From Typha latifolia (lineage: Eukaryota; Streptophyta; Magnoliopsida; Poales; Typhaceae): a stretch of DNA of 64,000 bases. The stretch spans positions 8,928,001 through 8,992,000 of the forward strand of contig CM034105.1 in NCBI GenBank assembly GCA_019914945.1. Direction: 5' to 3'. This document shows, one piece after another, positions 31,752 through 41,330 of this stretch. Numbering within the stretch: the stretch's first letter is position 1; each line of letters opens with the position of its first letter. Position numbers and translations under genes: made by a program. The notes beneath the pieces were generated by a model. The model did not search any database. It was not told the origin of the DNA and was given only the letters and a program-made list of their open reading frames with translations.

Positions 31752-32391
31752 TCAACATGACTCCATTTGAGGCGGTATATGGATGCACGGCTCTGACATT
31801 ACGCGCTTATGATCTAGTGGCATCTGTAGATCGTACGGAGGTGGACTTAGCATTGATGGATAGAGACACAACATTGAGGAGGTTGCGTGCCCATCTTAAA
31901 CTTGCTCAAAACCGCGTGAAGCAAGTTTATGATCGTAGCCATCGGGAGCAGGAGTTTGACATTGGCAGTTGGGTGTTTGTAAGGGTGCAACCGTATCGAC
32001 GGGTGACCTTGCATCTGATGCGAAACCAGAAGTTAGCACATCGCTTTTTCGATCCATTTTGGGTGTTAGAGGGTATTGATCCGGCTGCATATCATTTGGA
32101 GCTACCGAAAGGGTTGAGAGTGCATCTTGTCTTTCATGTTTCATTGCTGAGGGAGCGAATTAGAGATCATGAGGTCGTTGGATCAGTTCTACCGGAGCCA
32201 TTGGAGGAGGCAGAGATCGTAGAGTCAGTTTGTATACTTGCTAGGTGCCGACAACAACATGGTACCAGATTAGAGATGGAGATTCTAGTCGAGTGGCTTG
32301 ACAAGCCATCTGATGAGGCGACATGGGAGTTGGAGACTGATATCTTAGAGCATTTCCCCGACTTTATACCTTGAGGGCAAGATGGGGGAAG
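31752..32391 (+). pseudogene. Family A integrase C-terminus and chromodomain (element A5)
   Basis: An open frame of about 210 codons: MTPFEAVYGCTALTL, KLAQNRVKQVYDRSHREQEF, GSWVFVRVQPYRR (the GKQ/GPY-like integrase tail), HLVFHVSLLRERIRDHEVVG, then the chromodomain segment EILVEWLDKPSDEATWELET ending FPDFIP. It is the cleanest copy of this region in the window and has no internal stop. In chromoviruses the tail directs integration to chosen chromatin. Without RT, RNase H and the integrase catalytic core the unit is dead. The annotated first residues before MTPFE are primer-site sequence. Confidence 0.9.
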
Positions 32392-32401
32392 TGTAGTGGG
32401 C

Positions 32402-33246
32402 TGATACACCTTGTTATAGTCTTTTCTTATTGCATTAGTTGTTTATTTTTATTAAAATAAATTTTCTGTAGGTCGCGTTAGAACGTGATTGGGGTTGCAT
32501 TCGAACGCCCTTGCGAACGCCTGCATTAGGTTTCCAGAAATAGAGAACGCGAAAAGTGCATTCAAACATAGTCGGGCGCGTTCAAACGCTGCGTTCGAAC
32601 GCCTGCATCACGTTCGCACATATAGAGAATGTCTTTTGTGCGTTCGAATGCGATCGGGCGCGTTCGAATACGTTCGGCAAGAATCTTCTAGAATTAGGGT
32701 TACTTATTGTTATTAGGACTTGTTGGCTAGCATCTATAAATATGTGGATGGCAACCAAATTCATTATGCTATTGGAATATTAATTTTTTGCCTCTCTATC
32801 TTCTCTCTACCCTAATCTCCCTCCTCCCTTTTCACCGACCTACCACCTCTACCATTAGCAAGGTCTCTCCTAACTTCTAATCTCCCTCGTCTATCGAGTC
32901 CTCCCTCTTCTTTAGGATCTCGACCACTTCTTCCCCTTCATGTTTATCCCTTAAACAACATCACCTATCCACCATCATCTCCATTATCATTCATAACCCT
33001 AACTTTCACTCAACCCGTCACTATCACCATCATACGCAATATATTATGTTTTCGTCCCAATTACAGTTCTAATATGAGAAGGACATAAATACAAAAAACG
33101 TAGATAATGGAGATACAAATCAATTCCACTTAGTTTTGTAATTTTCTAAATATGGGAGAATATTTAGTGAATATTTTTCCTCGATTATGCGGACTGCTTT
33201 CTACAATAAATTTAGATCTTAAAAGAATTGTTCCATAGCCCTATCA
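32402..33246 (+). mobile_element. Family A LTR (845 bases)
   Basis: TGATACACCTTGTTATAGTC to CCCTATCA. U3 TTCGAA array 32480-32690, TATA region CTATAAATATGTGG at 32734, leader 32790-33010. It follows A5 as a 3' LTR, yet a primer-site remnant TTGGTATCAG (33251-33260) follows it. Confidence 0.92.
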
Positions 33247-33273
33247 GACTTTGGTATCAGAAAATAAAAAAAT
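33247..33273 (+). other. 27-bp residue between two LTRs
   Basis: It holds only GACTTTGGTATCAGAAAATA and a few A residues: a primer-site remnant and nothing else. See findings. Confidence 0.85.
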
Positions 33274-33345
33274 TAATACACTTTGTTAGATTCTTTTCTT
33301 ATTGCATTAGTTGTTTATTTTTATTAAAATAAAATTCCTGTAGGT

Positions 33346-33531
33346 CGCGTTCGAACGCGATCGAACGCGGAAGGGGTCGCGTTCGAACACCCTTGCGAAC
33401 GCCTGCATCAGGTTCGTAAAAACAAAAAATATGAAATGTGTGTTTGAACGCATGTATCGCATTCGCATCAACAGAGAACATTTGTTGTGCGTTCAAACGC
33501 GATCGGGCGCGTTCGAACGGGATCGGCGGGA
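33346..33531. promoter_or_regulatory. U3 array of TTCGAA palindromes (representative copy)
   Basis: Repeats of GTTCGAACGC or decayed GTTTGAACGC/GTTCAAACGC alternate with CTGCATCAGGTTCG and CAGAGAAC segments; the final pair is CGCGTTCAAACGCGATCGGG then CGCGTTCGAACGGGATCGG. The array ends about 50 bases upstream of the TATA region, the usual place of LTR enhancers. Equivalent arrays lie at 1430-1595 (-), 6673-6800, 7149-7280, 7860-8010, 12875-13070, 15815-15905, 18345-18505, 20248-20395, 27250-27415, 32480-32690 and 61035-61175. The role is inferred from position and conservation only. Confidence 0.6.
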
Positions 33532-33582
33532 TTCCACTAGGATTAGGGTTAATTATTGTTATTAAGGCTTGTTGGCTAGCCT

Positions 33583-33590
33583 CTATAAAT
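33583..33590 (+). promoter_or_regulatory. LTR TATA box (representative copy)
   Basis: CTATAAAT within GGCTAGCCTCTATAAATGTG. The same block, GGCTAGCCTCTATAAATATG with minor variants, is kept in all family A LTRs here and is the best conserved part of U3/R, consistent with the core promoter. Confidence 0.7.
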
Positions 33591-34137
33591 GTGTCGATGG
33601 CAGCCAAAATTATTATGCTATTGGAATATTAATTTTTTGCCTCTCTATCTTCTCTCTACCCTAATCTCCCTCATCCCTCTTTACCAACCTACCACCTCTA
33701 CCATTGGCAAGGTCTCTCCTAACTTCTAATCTCCCTCATTTGTTGAGTCTTTCCTATTCTTTGGAATCTCGACCACTTCTTCCCCTTCGTCTTTATCCCT
33801 TAAGCAATGTCACTCATCCACCCTCATCTCCATTATCATCCATAACCCTAAGTTCCACTCCACCCGTTTTCATCACCTTTATCCGCATTATATCATATTT
33901 TCGTCCTAGTTGTAGTTCGAATCTGCAAAGGGCGTAAATACAAAAAACATAGCTCAGGGAGTTATGGATCGATTTCACATAGATTCGTAATTTTATTACT
34001 ATGGGAGAATATTTGGTGAATATTTTCCCTTAGTTACGCGGACTGCTTCCTACAAAAAAGTTAGATCTTAAAGGAATTGTTTCATGACTTATCAGTGGTA
34101 TTAGAGTCTATCAATTTGGTACCGGAGAATCTATCAT

Positions 34138-34149
34138 TGGTATCAGAGC
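34138..34149 (+). promoter_or_regulatory. Primer binding site of element A6 (exact)
   Basis: TGGTATCAGAGC after CTATCAT; a decayed copy TGGTATTAGAGT is at 34097. The ATG of gag is 25 bases downstream at 34174. Confidence 0.9.
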
Positions 34150-34173
34150 TAGGCGAACCTCAGACCTCCATTA

Positions 34174-35523
34174 ATGGTGAAAACAAGGAAGATGACATCA
34201 ACAAGAAGACCAATGGAATACCGACAAGGGAAGACTCAATCCACGATAACCCTAACTATGAAACCGATTCCTTTGTAGTGACCATGGCAGGACCGAGTCA
34301 ACCAACGTCTATGGGTGTGAACATGAGCTTGGCGGATAAACTTAGGGCATGTTCTAAGTATTGCTGCATAGAGTTGATGCAATGCAGAATGATTATAATG
34401 CTTTAAAGGAATATGTCATAAATTGATCGGCTTCGTCATCTCCTCGACGAAGATCGGTGCCCCAAGAAGGACCAGTAGTGGGACCACCCTGAACTGATAC
34501 CCTACAGGCCTGGGTGTGACATGTTAGTGTCGATGATCCTCTTTTACCTATGCCTTCACATCATCCCCCACCTCTGATACAAAACCCAAGACTGGCGGTG
34601 GTGGAACCCGAGAGGCGGGCGGCATTAGTGCGCTTCGTCGATGAGGAGGATTGTCGAGCTCGAGGATTTAGAGAAGGAGATTGACATGCACAAAGTTTCA
34701 GACCTGAACCAAGGATCTTTTGCGAACCCAACAATGCTATTCGTGGGAGAACCGCACGCTTGGACTTTCCAAAATTCTAAGGCGGTGATTCAACGGATTA
34801 GGTGTTTCAAGTAGAGCAATACTTTGATTGTGAAGAGGCAGCGGAGGACACAAAGGTCCAAATGACAAGCTTTCACCTCCAAGAAACGGCATTGCATTGG
34901 TATTGTTCGGTTATCCAGTGGAGGACACAAAAGATTTATCGGTTGGGCTGATTTTTGTAGGAGGATTACACGCAGATTTGTGACAGCGGCATATGAAGAT
35001 TTTGCTACCACATTAAGCAAGATGGTTTAGAGAATGACCGTTTTGGAGTACCAAGCAAAGTTTGAAAGAGTTAGTAGTCATTGTGAGCCACCTTGGCCTG
35101 AACCGACATTGATGAGCATATTTATTTCAGGGCTGCGGGAGGAGATACATGCAGATGTTAATGCTCTATGTCCTATCACTCTTGAGGAGGCCTTTGAGAA
35201 GGTCGTGCAGATGGAGCAAAAGCATATAAGACTCTCAAGATGGCAGGCTGGAAATTCTGCGAGTTCAAAGGCAATGATTGCTAGTATTAGATCACGACCA
35301 CCTTTGAGACCTTCTTTCGATGTTATAGAAGGCATAAGACCCCATGTTCGAACTCTCACACCTACCCAGGTAGAGGAGCGAAGAGCGAAGGGCCTTTGCT
35401 TTCGATGTGATGAATGTTTCACCTCCGGTCATCAGTGTTCCAAATAGATCGGAAGTGTGATGCTCATCGACGATCTCGAGGAGGACGATGAGGTTATTGG
35501 TTATGGAGATTGTTCAGAGGAGG
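34174..35523 (+). pseudogene. Ty3/gypsy gag of element A6 (broken, interrupted by a G LTR)
   Basis: The start is the ATG at 34174. It shows the N-terminal TREDSIHDNPNYETDSF, a deletion in the acidic DEEDW region near 34640, the gag core (LDFPKF at 34762; VLEYQAKFERVSSHCEPPWP at 35040; TLEEAFEKVVQMEQKH at 35178) and the zinc knuckle GLCFRCDECFTSGHQC at 35393, followed by a TAG at 35445. Frame changes near 34350 and 34930 also break it. Downstream of the knuckle, in the acidic linker, a 2.3-kb solo LTR interrupts the element; the linker resumes at 37858. Confidence 0.9.
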
Positions 35524-37857
35524 TGTAACAACCTATCCTTAAAAAATATTTAAAAAAATTATTATTAATCTTTGCATGGGCACGACATGGCCGGTCACAG
35601 TGTGGCCGGCCTCGTGCCCATGCAATGGGAAGCGTGGGGGAGGTGCCATGCACCCCCTCATGTCGCCGCAGCCAATCGGCTACGGCCAACTAGCTGCGGC
35701 CAACTAGCTCCAACGCCGCCGCAACCACTGCCAACCCCTCCCACCGCCTCTCTTTCTCCCTCTATATCTCTCTTTCTCTCGCTCTCTCTTTCTCTCTCTC
35801 TCTCTCTCTCGCCGAGGCCGGCCTATTGCCGTCGCCACCGTTCTTGGAAACCGCCGCCACCACTCCGCGAGTGCTGGTGAGCTCTTTCTCCTTCTCTCTC
35901 TTCTTCTCTCTCTCTCTCTATTTAATATTCTCTCTCTTTTCCCTCATGCCGCCGCTGACCTACCGCTACTAGGGTAAGCCTCTCTCTTTCCCACACTCTC
36001 TCTCTAGTTCCCTTTCTCTTGCCCTTGGGCTTGGACTCGCCAGAGCTGAGCCGCCGGTGAGAGGCCGGCCACTGGATGGCCACCAGCGGCCAGTGGCCTC
36101 CCTGCCGGCCCGGGTCCTCACTTCCCTCCCTCCTCTTCCTTCTCTTCTTCTCTTCTCTTATCTTCTCTTCTCTTCTTTTTCTTTCTTCTTCCTTTCTTCT
36201 TCTTCTTCCTCAGCTGCTTCTTCTCTTCTTTTTCCTACAACAGTACTAGGCTCGGCCCAGCACTGTAGCAAGCCAGTGCTGGACCAAGCCCATCATCCTT
36301 ATTTTTATTTATTTATTTAAGTATTTTTTTTCTTAATTAATGGAAATAGATTATTTAGACATTAATTATTTTAATAATAATATATATTCTCCAATAAGAT
36401 TAGTATTAATTATAATTTGTATAATCAATAATTAATTAGGTATAAATATAAGTAATACTCATATTTATTTATTTATTTATATCTCTATTAGATTAATATA
36501 TATATTTGTAAATTATAATTATCAAATTTATATACTAATATTCTTATGAGATACATTTTAAATAATTCTAATAATTTATTATACATTATTATTTTGTAAT
36601 AAATAAAATAATAGGCTTAAGTATTTATTTACTTTAATAATGACTACATAGTCCCTAATTAATCAAGATATAATTTAATTATAATTAGGTTCTTATCTAT
36701 ACTTATATTTTTATTTATAATTAAAAATCTAGCTAGTTATAAAGATAAGTAGAAATTCTAAAATCTAATAAATCATCATATTTTACATGAACAGATTTTA
36801 ATTAGATGAACGACTAACTTCTTGCTACTTAAATAATTTTTAGATCCCGAACTCCTCTTATTTGAGACCCCGTGGACCTTGCTAGCGATGAGTGTCACTC
36901 GGTTGATTGGCGAATGTTTGGGATACGTGGTTTGCATCTTCTGATCAGGGTGAGTAGTCTTATTCCCTATATGCCTTTCTCAAATTAGTTTATATTATAT
37001 ATTATGTACATGTATGTTTTGGCCTCCAGCATGATTATATGACTTTATCTAGAGATGATGACAGTCGAGCATATTTTATCATGCATCTGATTAGGTTGAT
37101 CTGGGATATGAGCACATTGGTGATATATAGAGATGATGAGAGATGATTATACTGTTATAATGTTATGTCCAGTTGATCTATAGCATGAGTATGCATGTGT
37201 TGACTATATGGTTGAAGACTACATTGCATTATTTTTCTCTTGATTCCTATTCCACTTAAATTACTGTTATGCATTGACTTATTATCATACTAGATATTAT
37301 GATACGTGATACCGCCTTGAGATACCCTGATGAGATATTTTAGAGTAAAGATGAGGTAAGCTATAGATGCGATACGGTATAGATGATAGTTTATATAGAA
37401 ATTGAGTTATACCAATATTTGATATTTGTACTCTTTTTATTAGATGATGATTTGTATGATATAGGTCAAATCATGGCGTGCTCTTGTATTAGTTATTTTA
37501 GTTGTATCTTAATAGTTTGTTGTGGCCTGTGTGGGTCTTGCCAAATTATGTAGTGGTTTAATGTATATTATTGTAGTGGTTTAATGTGTGGGTCTTGCCA
37601 GATTATGTAGTGGTTTAATGTATATTATTGTGGATTGAGATATTCATATGTTAACAGGTTTATTTGGTTAATAGTATGATTTATTTGGTGATGGATTATG
37701 TGATCATGGATAGGTTAACAGATTTTATTTGATGATGTCATGATTATATGTGCATAGGAGAGTATCTATGCGTGACAGGCCCCGCCCGACTTGTTGCGTG
37801 CTGTGTGGGCATGTGGGCGTGCACGTGCACGTGCTCGTGCTAGGCGGGGGCATTACA
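35524..37857 (+). mobile_element. Family G solo LTR, copy G4, inserted in gypsy element A6
   Basis: It begins TGTAACAACCTATCC and ends GGGGGCATTACA, 2334 bases. The flanks GGAGG (35519-35523) and GGAGA (37858-37862) are a 5-bp duplication with one change; removing one copy and the insert gives TCAGAGGAGATCCATGAGG, which aligns with the uninterrupted A1 linker near 10020. Contents: GCATGGGCACGACATGG, CT tracts 35755-35950, CTT-rich 36130-36230, GGCTCGGCCCAGCACTG at 36249, AT-rich middle, a duplicated TGTAGTGGTTTAATGT block (37550-37620) and a GC-rich end. There is no coding domain. Confidence 0.92.
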
Positions 37858-38455
37858 GGAGATCCATGAGGAGGCCATAGAGGAGGGCGCAGAAGAAGAT
37901 ATCCAAGCTAAAAGATTGATCTATGCATATTCGGGTACTTCCGCGCTGAGGACATTGGGAGTAGATGGACTCGTTAAAAAGCATTGTGTGCATATCCTCA
38001 TCGATTCGAAGAGTACACACAACTTTCTAGATGAAAAGTTAGTGAGGAGATTGGGCTTAGATGTTGAACCAACTTCGGGGTTTGAAGTTGCAATTGGAGA
38101 CGGCACGAAGCTTCGGGCAGAGAGGTTGTGTCGCCGGGTCAGTATACGGGTGCAAGGACATGACATTATTGTGGACTTGTATCCATTGGCGCTGCGAGGA
38201 GAAGACATTATCCTAGGCACTCAGTGGTTACAGAGTTTGAGACTCGTCACATTTGATTTCTGGAGCATGTCTATGAAATTTAAACAAGGAAATAAAGATG
38301 TGCGACTTGATGGTGTTCGTTCTTTGCCGATTCCTGCGATGCAGCCGATAGTGGGGCTGCCTTGTGCGAGTGATTTGGCCTATCTTTTTCAGTTAGGACT
38401 AGCAGGAGATGAGCCTCAAATGAATCCAGATACTATCATCGAGTTGTTTTATTAA
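37858..38455 (+). pseudogene. Ty3/gypsy aspartic protease domain of element A6
   Basis: An open stretch from the acidic linker (EEAIEEGAEED) into a retropepsin-like domain: KKHCVHILIDSKSTHNFLDE (active-site loop near 38005), then GTQWLQSLRLVTFDFWSMSM (38217) and PAMQPIVGLPCASDLAYLFQ. In this family the loop is normally D-S/T-G; here the third residue is K (codon AAG at 38011-38013), which should abolish dimer active-site geometry. The frame ends at TAA 38453. In a live element the protease would cut the Gag-Pol polyprotein. It is the only full protease copy in the window; fragments remain at 20812 and 30686. Confidence 0.85.
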
Positions 38456-40831
38456 TAAATTTGCTGGATTATTTGAGAAACCAAAGGAGTTGCCATCAAG
38501 GTGAACGACGGACCATCACATAGAGATTGTGCCCAGGGCTACCGACGAACGTGAGGCCATATTGGTATCCATATGTGCAAAAGGAAGTTATCTCCAAGGT
38601 GGTAGCCGAGATGTTGGAGTAAGGCCTCATACAACCATGTCATAGCTCTTACTTATCGCCCATGCTATTGGTGCGAAAGAAGGACGGGATATGACATTTT
38701 TATGTCAACTACCGGGCACTAAACGCTATCACCGTCAAGGACTGGTACCCATTCCGGTCATAGAGGAGCTGTTGGACGAGCTTGTAGACGCGACCATATT
38801 TAGCAAGCTTGACTTGAGTGCTGGGTACCATCAAATTAGAGTTTATCCGGCGGATGTGCATAAAACTGCATTTTGCACTTCAAACGGGCCCTACGAGTTC
38901 CGGGTGATGCCCTTTGGTCTTACCAATGCTCTAGCTACTTTTCAAGGTCTCATGAATGATATTTTTTGATCTCTACTGCGAAGATATGTCTTGATATTCT
39001 TTGACGATATTTTGGTGTATAGCAGGACTGAATTGGAGCATTGGCGGTATTTGGAGGATGTGCTGAATTTGTTGAAGCAAAACCAGTTGAAGATTAATAA
39101 GTTCAAGTGCTTATGGGGAGTACCATAAGTGGAGTATGTAGGCCACATCATCTCAGCGGAAGGTGTAGAGGCGCATCCTCAAAAGATAGCATGCATGACC
39201 GCTTGGCCGATACCTACCATAAGTGGAGTATTTAGGCCATAAGTGAAGTATTCTTGGGGCTGACCGAGTATTATCGCCGCTTCATCACTAGGTATGGCAA
39301 GATCGCTGCTCCTCTCACTTCTTTATTGAAGAAGGACTCTTTTAGATGGACGGATGAACCCACTTCAGCTTTTAAAAAACTAAAAACAGAAATGACAACG
39401 GCGCCCACTCTAGCACTACCGGACTTCACCAAAGAGTTCATTATGGAATGTGATACGTCGGGAGTTGGCATAGGAGCTGTACTAATGCAAGGAATACGTC
39501 CCATAGCCTTTCTTAGTAAGGCTTTATCACAAAAATCTCAGTAATTATCGACTTACGAGATAGAGATGTTAACAATTCTATATGCAGTGATAAAGTGGAG
39601 GCCTTATTTGATCGACAGGCAATTCATTATCCAAACTGATTGAAGGAGTTACTGACTTTATAGGATAGTGTATTCACACTCCGCACAGCAGAGATGGGTC
39701 ACAAAATTGTTGGGATATGATTATGAAATTCAATACAAGAAAGGAATGGAAAATAGAGCGGCGGATGCACTATCATACCAACCCGATACTGTCGAGCTTG
39801 CAACCTATTCTTCTCCCACCTTTTCTTTTCTTGATGAGTTGAGGTATGCATGTACATCTAACCAAGATGTTTTGAGACTGTTATAGGAGGTGTTGGATGA
39901 TCCGGAGCGCCATCCAAAGATGGAGAATCAAGGCAATTTGCTGCTGGACCGCGGGTGCATTCGGGTGCCCTCAAATGATGGATTGCGGCATAAATTATTG
40001 GAGCACTTCCACCAAACTCCAGAGGCTGGTCATGAGGGTGTCTTGAGGACTTATAAGAGGATATCACAGAGTTGCATGTAGCCAGGATTGAAGTGAGATG
40101 TGAAAAGTTTTGTCTGTGCTTGTGAAGTCTGTCAAAGGGCTAAGACAACCACATTAAAATCGGCCGGATTACTACAGCCTTTACCTATACCGGATCGTGT
40201 TTGGGAAGATATTTATATGGACTTCATAGAGGGTCTTCTGTTGGTACGTGATTATTCAGTTATTTTTCTGGTCGTTGATAGGTTGAGATAAATGCGCGCT
40301 TTTTGGTATTGTTGCATTCATTTTCAGCCAAGTTAGTGACTAAAATTTTTGTGAGAGATGTTGCTCGGTTACATGGCATGCCACGCACGATTGTCTTAAA
40401 TCGTGATCGTGTATTTATGAGCGACTTTTGTACGGAGTTTTTCAGATTGCAGAGGACTCGATTGAACTTCAGTTCGGCCTACCATCCATAGACGGACGGC
40501 TAAACCGAGGTGTTCAATCGAAGCATTGAGCAATACTTGAGGTGCTTTGTTGGAGAGATGCCGAGACGATGACTGGAGTTCTTATCGTGGGACAACACCG
40601 TCTACCATAGTAGTATTGGCATGACTCCATTTGAGGTGGTGTATGGGCGCACGGCTCCGACCTTTCAAACCAGGATCGGAGAACGTTAAACTAACGCACT
40701 TATGATCTAGTGGCATCTACAGATCGGACGAAGGTGGACTTAGCATTGATAGATAGAGATGCCACATTGAGGAGGTTGCGTGCCCATCTTAAACTTACTC
40801 AAAACCAAATGAAGCAAGTTTATGATCATAG
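38456..40831 (+). pseudogene. Ty3/gypsy RT, RNase H and integrase of element A6 (broken)
   Basis: RT 38690-39210 ([20 protein letters not shown] at 38800, [20 protein letters not shown], the FDDI motif near 39000), RNase H-like 39250-39830 (ECDTSGVGIGAVLMQ at 39445, ADALSYQ), integrase zinc finger 39990-40160 (HFHQTPEAGHEG, CEVCQRAK) and core 40190-40640 (YMDFIEGLLLVRDYSVIFLV; FSSAYHP at 40470). Stops or shifts occur at 38968, 39126, 39541, 39659, 39883, 40079, 40290 and 40490. Near 39126-39250 the motif AAGTGGAGTATKTAGGCCA is present three times, a small local duplication. At 40831 (GTTTATGATCATAG) the sequence jumps into the middle of a family A LTR, so the integrase tail and chromodomain are lost. 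Confidence 0.9.
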
Positions 40832-41285
40832 CCTCTCTATCTTCTATCTACCATAATCTCCCTCCTCCCTCTTCACTAACCTACCACCTTTACCGTTGGC
40901 AAGGTCTCTCCTAACTTCTAATCTCCCTCATCTGTCGAGTCCTCCCTCTTCTTTGGGATCTCGACCACTTTTCTCTTTCATCTTTATCCCTTAAACAATA
41001 TCACCCATCCACCCTCATCTCCATTATCATCCATAACCCTAACTTCCACTCCACCCGTCACCATCACCTTTATCCGCATTTTATTGTATTTTCGTCCTAG
41101 TTTTAGTTGAAATCTACGAAGGGCGTAAATACAAAAAACGTAGCTTAGGGAGTTACAGATCGATTCCATATAGATTTGTAAGTTTATGACTATGGAAAAA
41201 TATTTAGTGAATATTTTCCCTCAGTTGCGCGGACTGCTTCCTACAATAAAGTTAGATCTTGAAGGAATTGTTCCATGATTTATCA
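40832..41285 (+). mobile_element. Family A LTR, 3' half
   Basis: It enters at CCTCTCTATCTTC in the leader, so U3 and TATA are missing, and ends GATTTATCA. A decayed primer site TGGAATCAGAGC (41287-41298) and the CTATCAATTTGGTACC motif follow, then unrelated AT-rich DNA from about 41330. It closes the 35-kb gypsy region. Confidence 0.88.
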
Positions 41286-41330
41286 ATGGAATCAGAGCCT
41301 ATCAATTTGGTACCCTAGAACCTATCAAAT

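Larger units (their letters stand above)
33274..34094 (+). mobile_element. Family A 5' LTR of element A6 (821 bases)
   Basis: It starts TAATACACTTTGTTAG (TGATAC decayed to TAATAC) and ends GACTTATCA. The U3 array at 33346-33531 includes GCGTTCGAACGCGATCGAAC and GGGCGCGTTCGAACGGGATC; TATA region CTATAAATGTG at 33583. It is followed by a doubled primer site (34097 decayed; 34138 exact) and gag, so it is the 5' LTR of the longest element in the window. Confidence 0.92.

Noticed and set aside
33346..33531. TTCGAA units as internal Pol III B boxes
   Set aside because: GTTCGAACG lacks the final C of GTTCGANNC, no A box lies at the right distance, and the units are in U3 next to a TATA box.
33346..33531. 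TTCGAA units as classical heat-shock elements
   Set aside because: Heat-shock elements need GAA and TTC blocks separated by two bases; here TTC and GAA touch.
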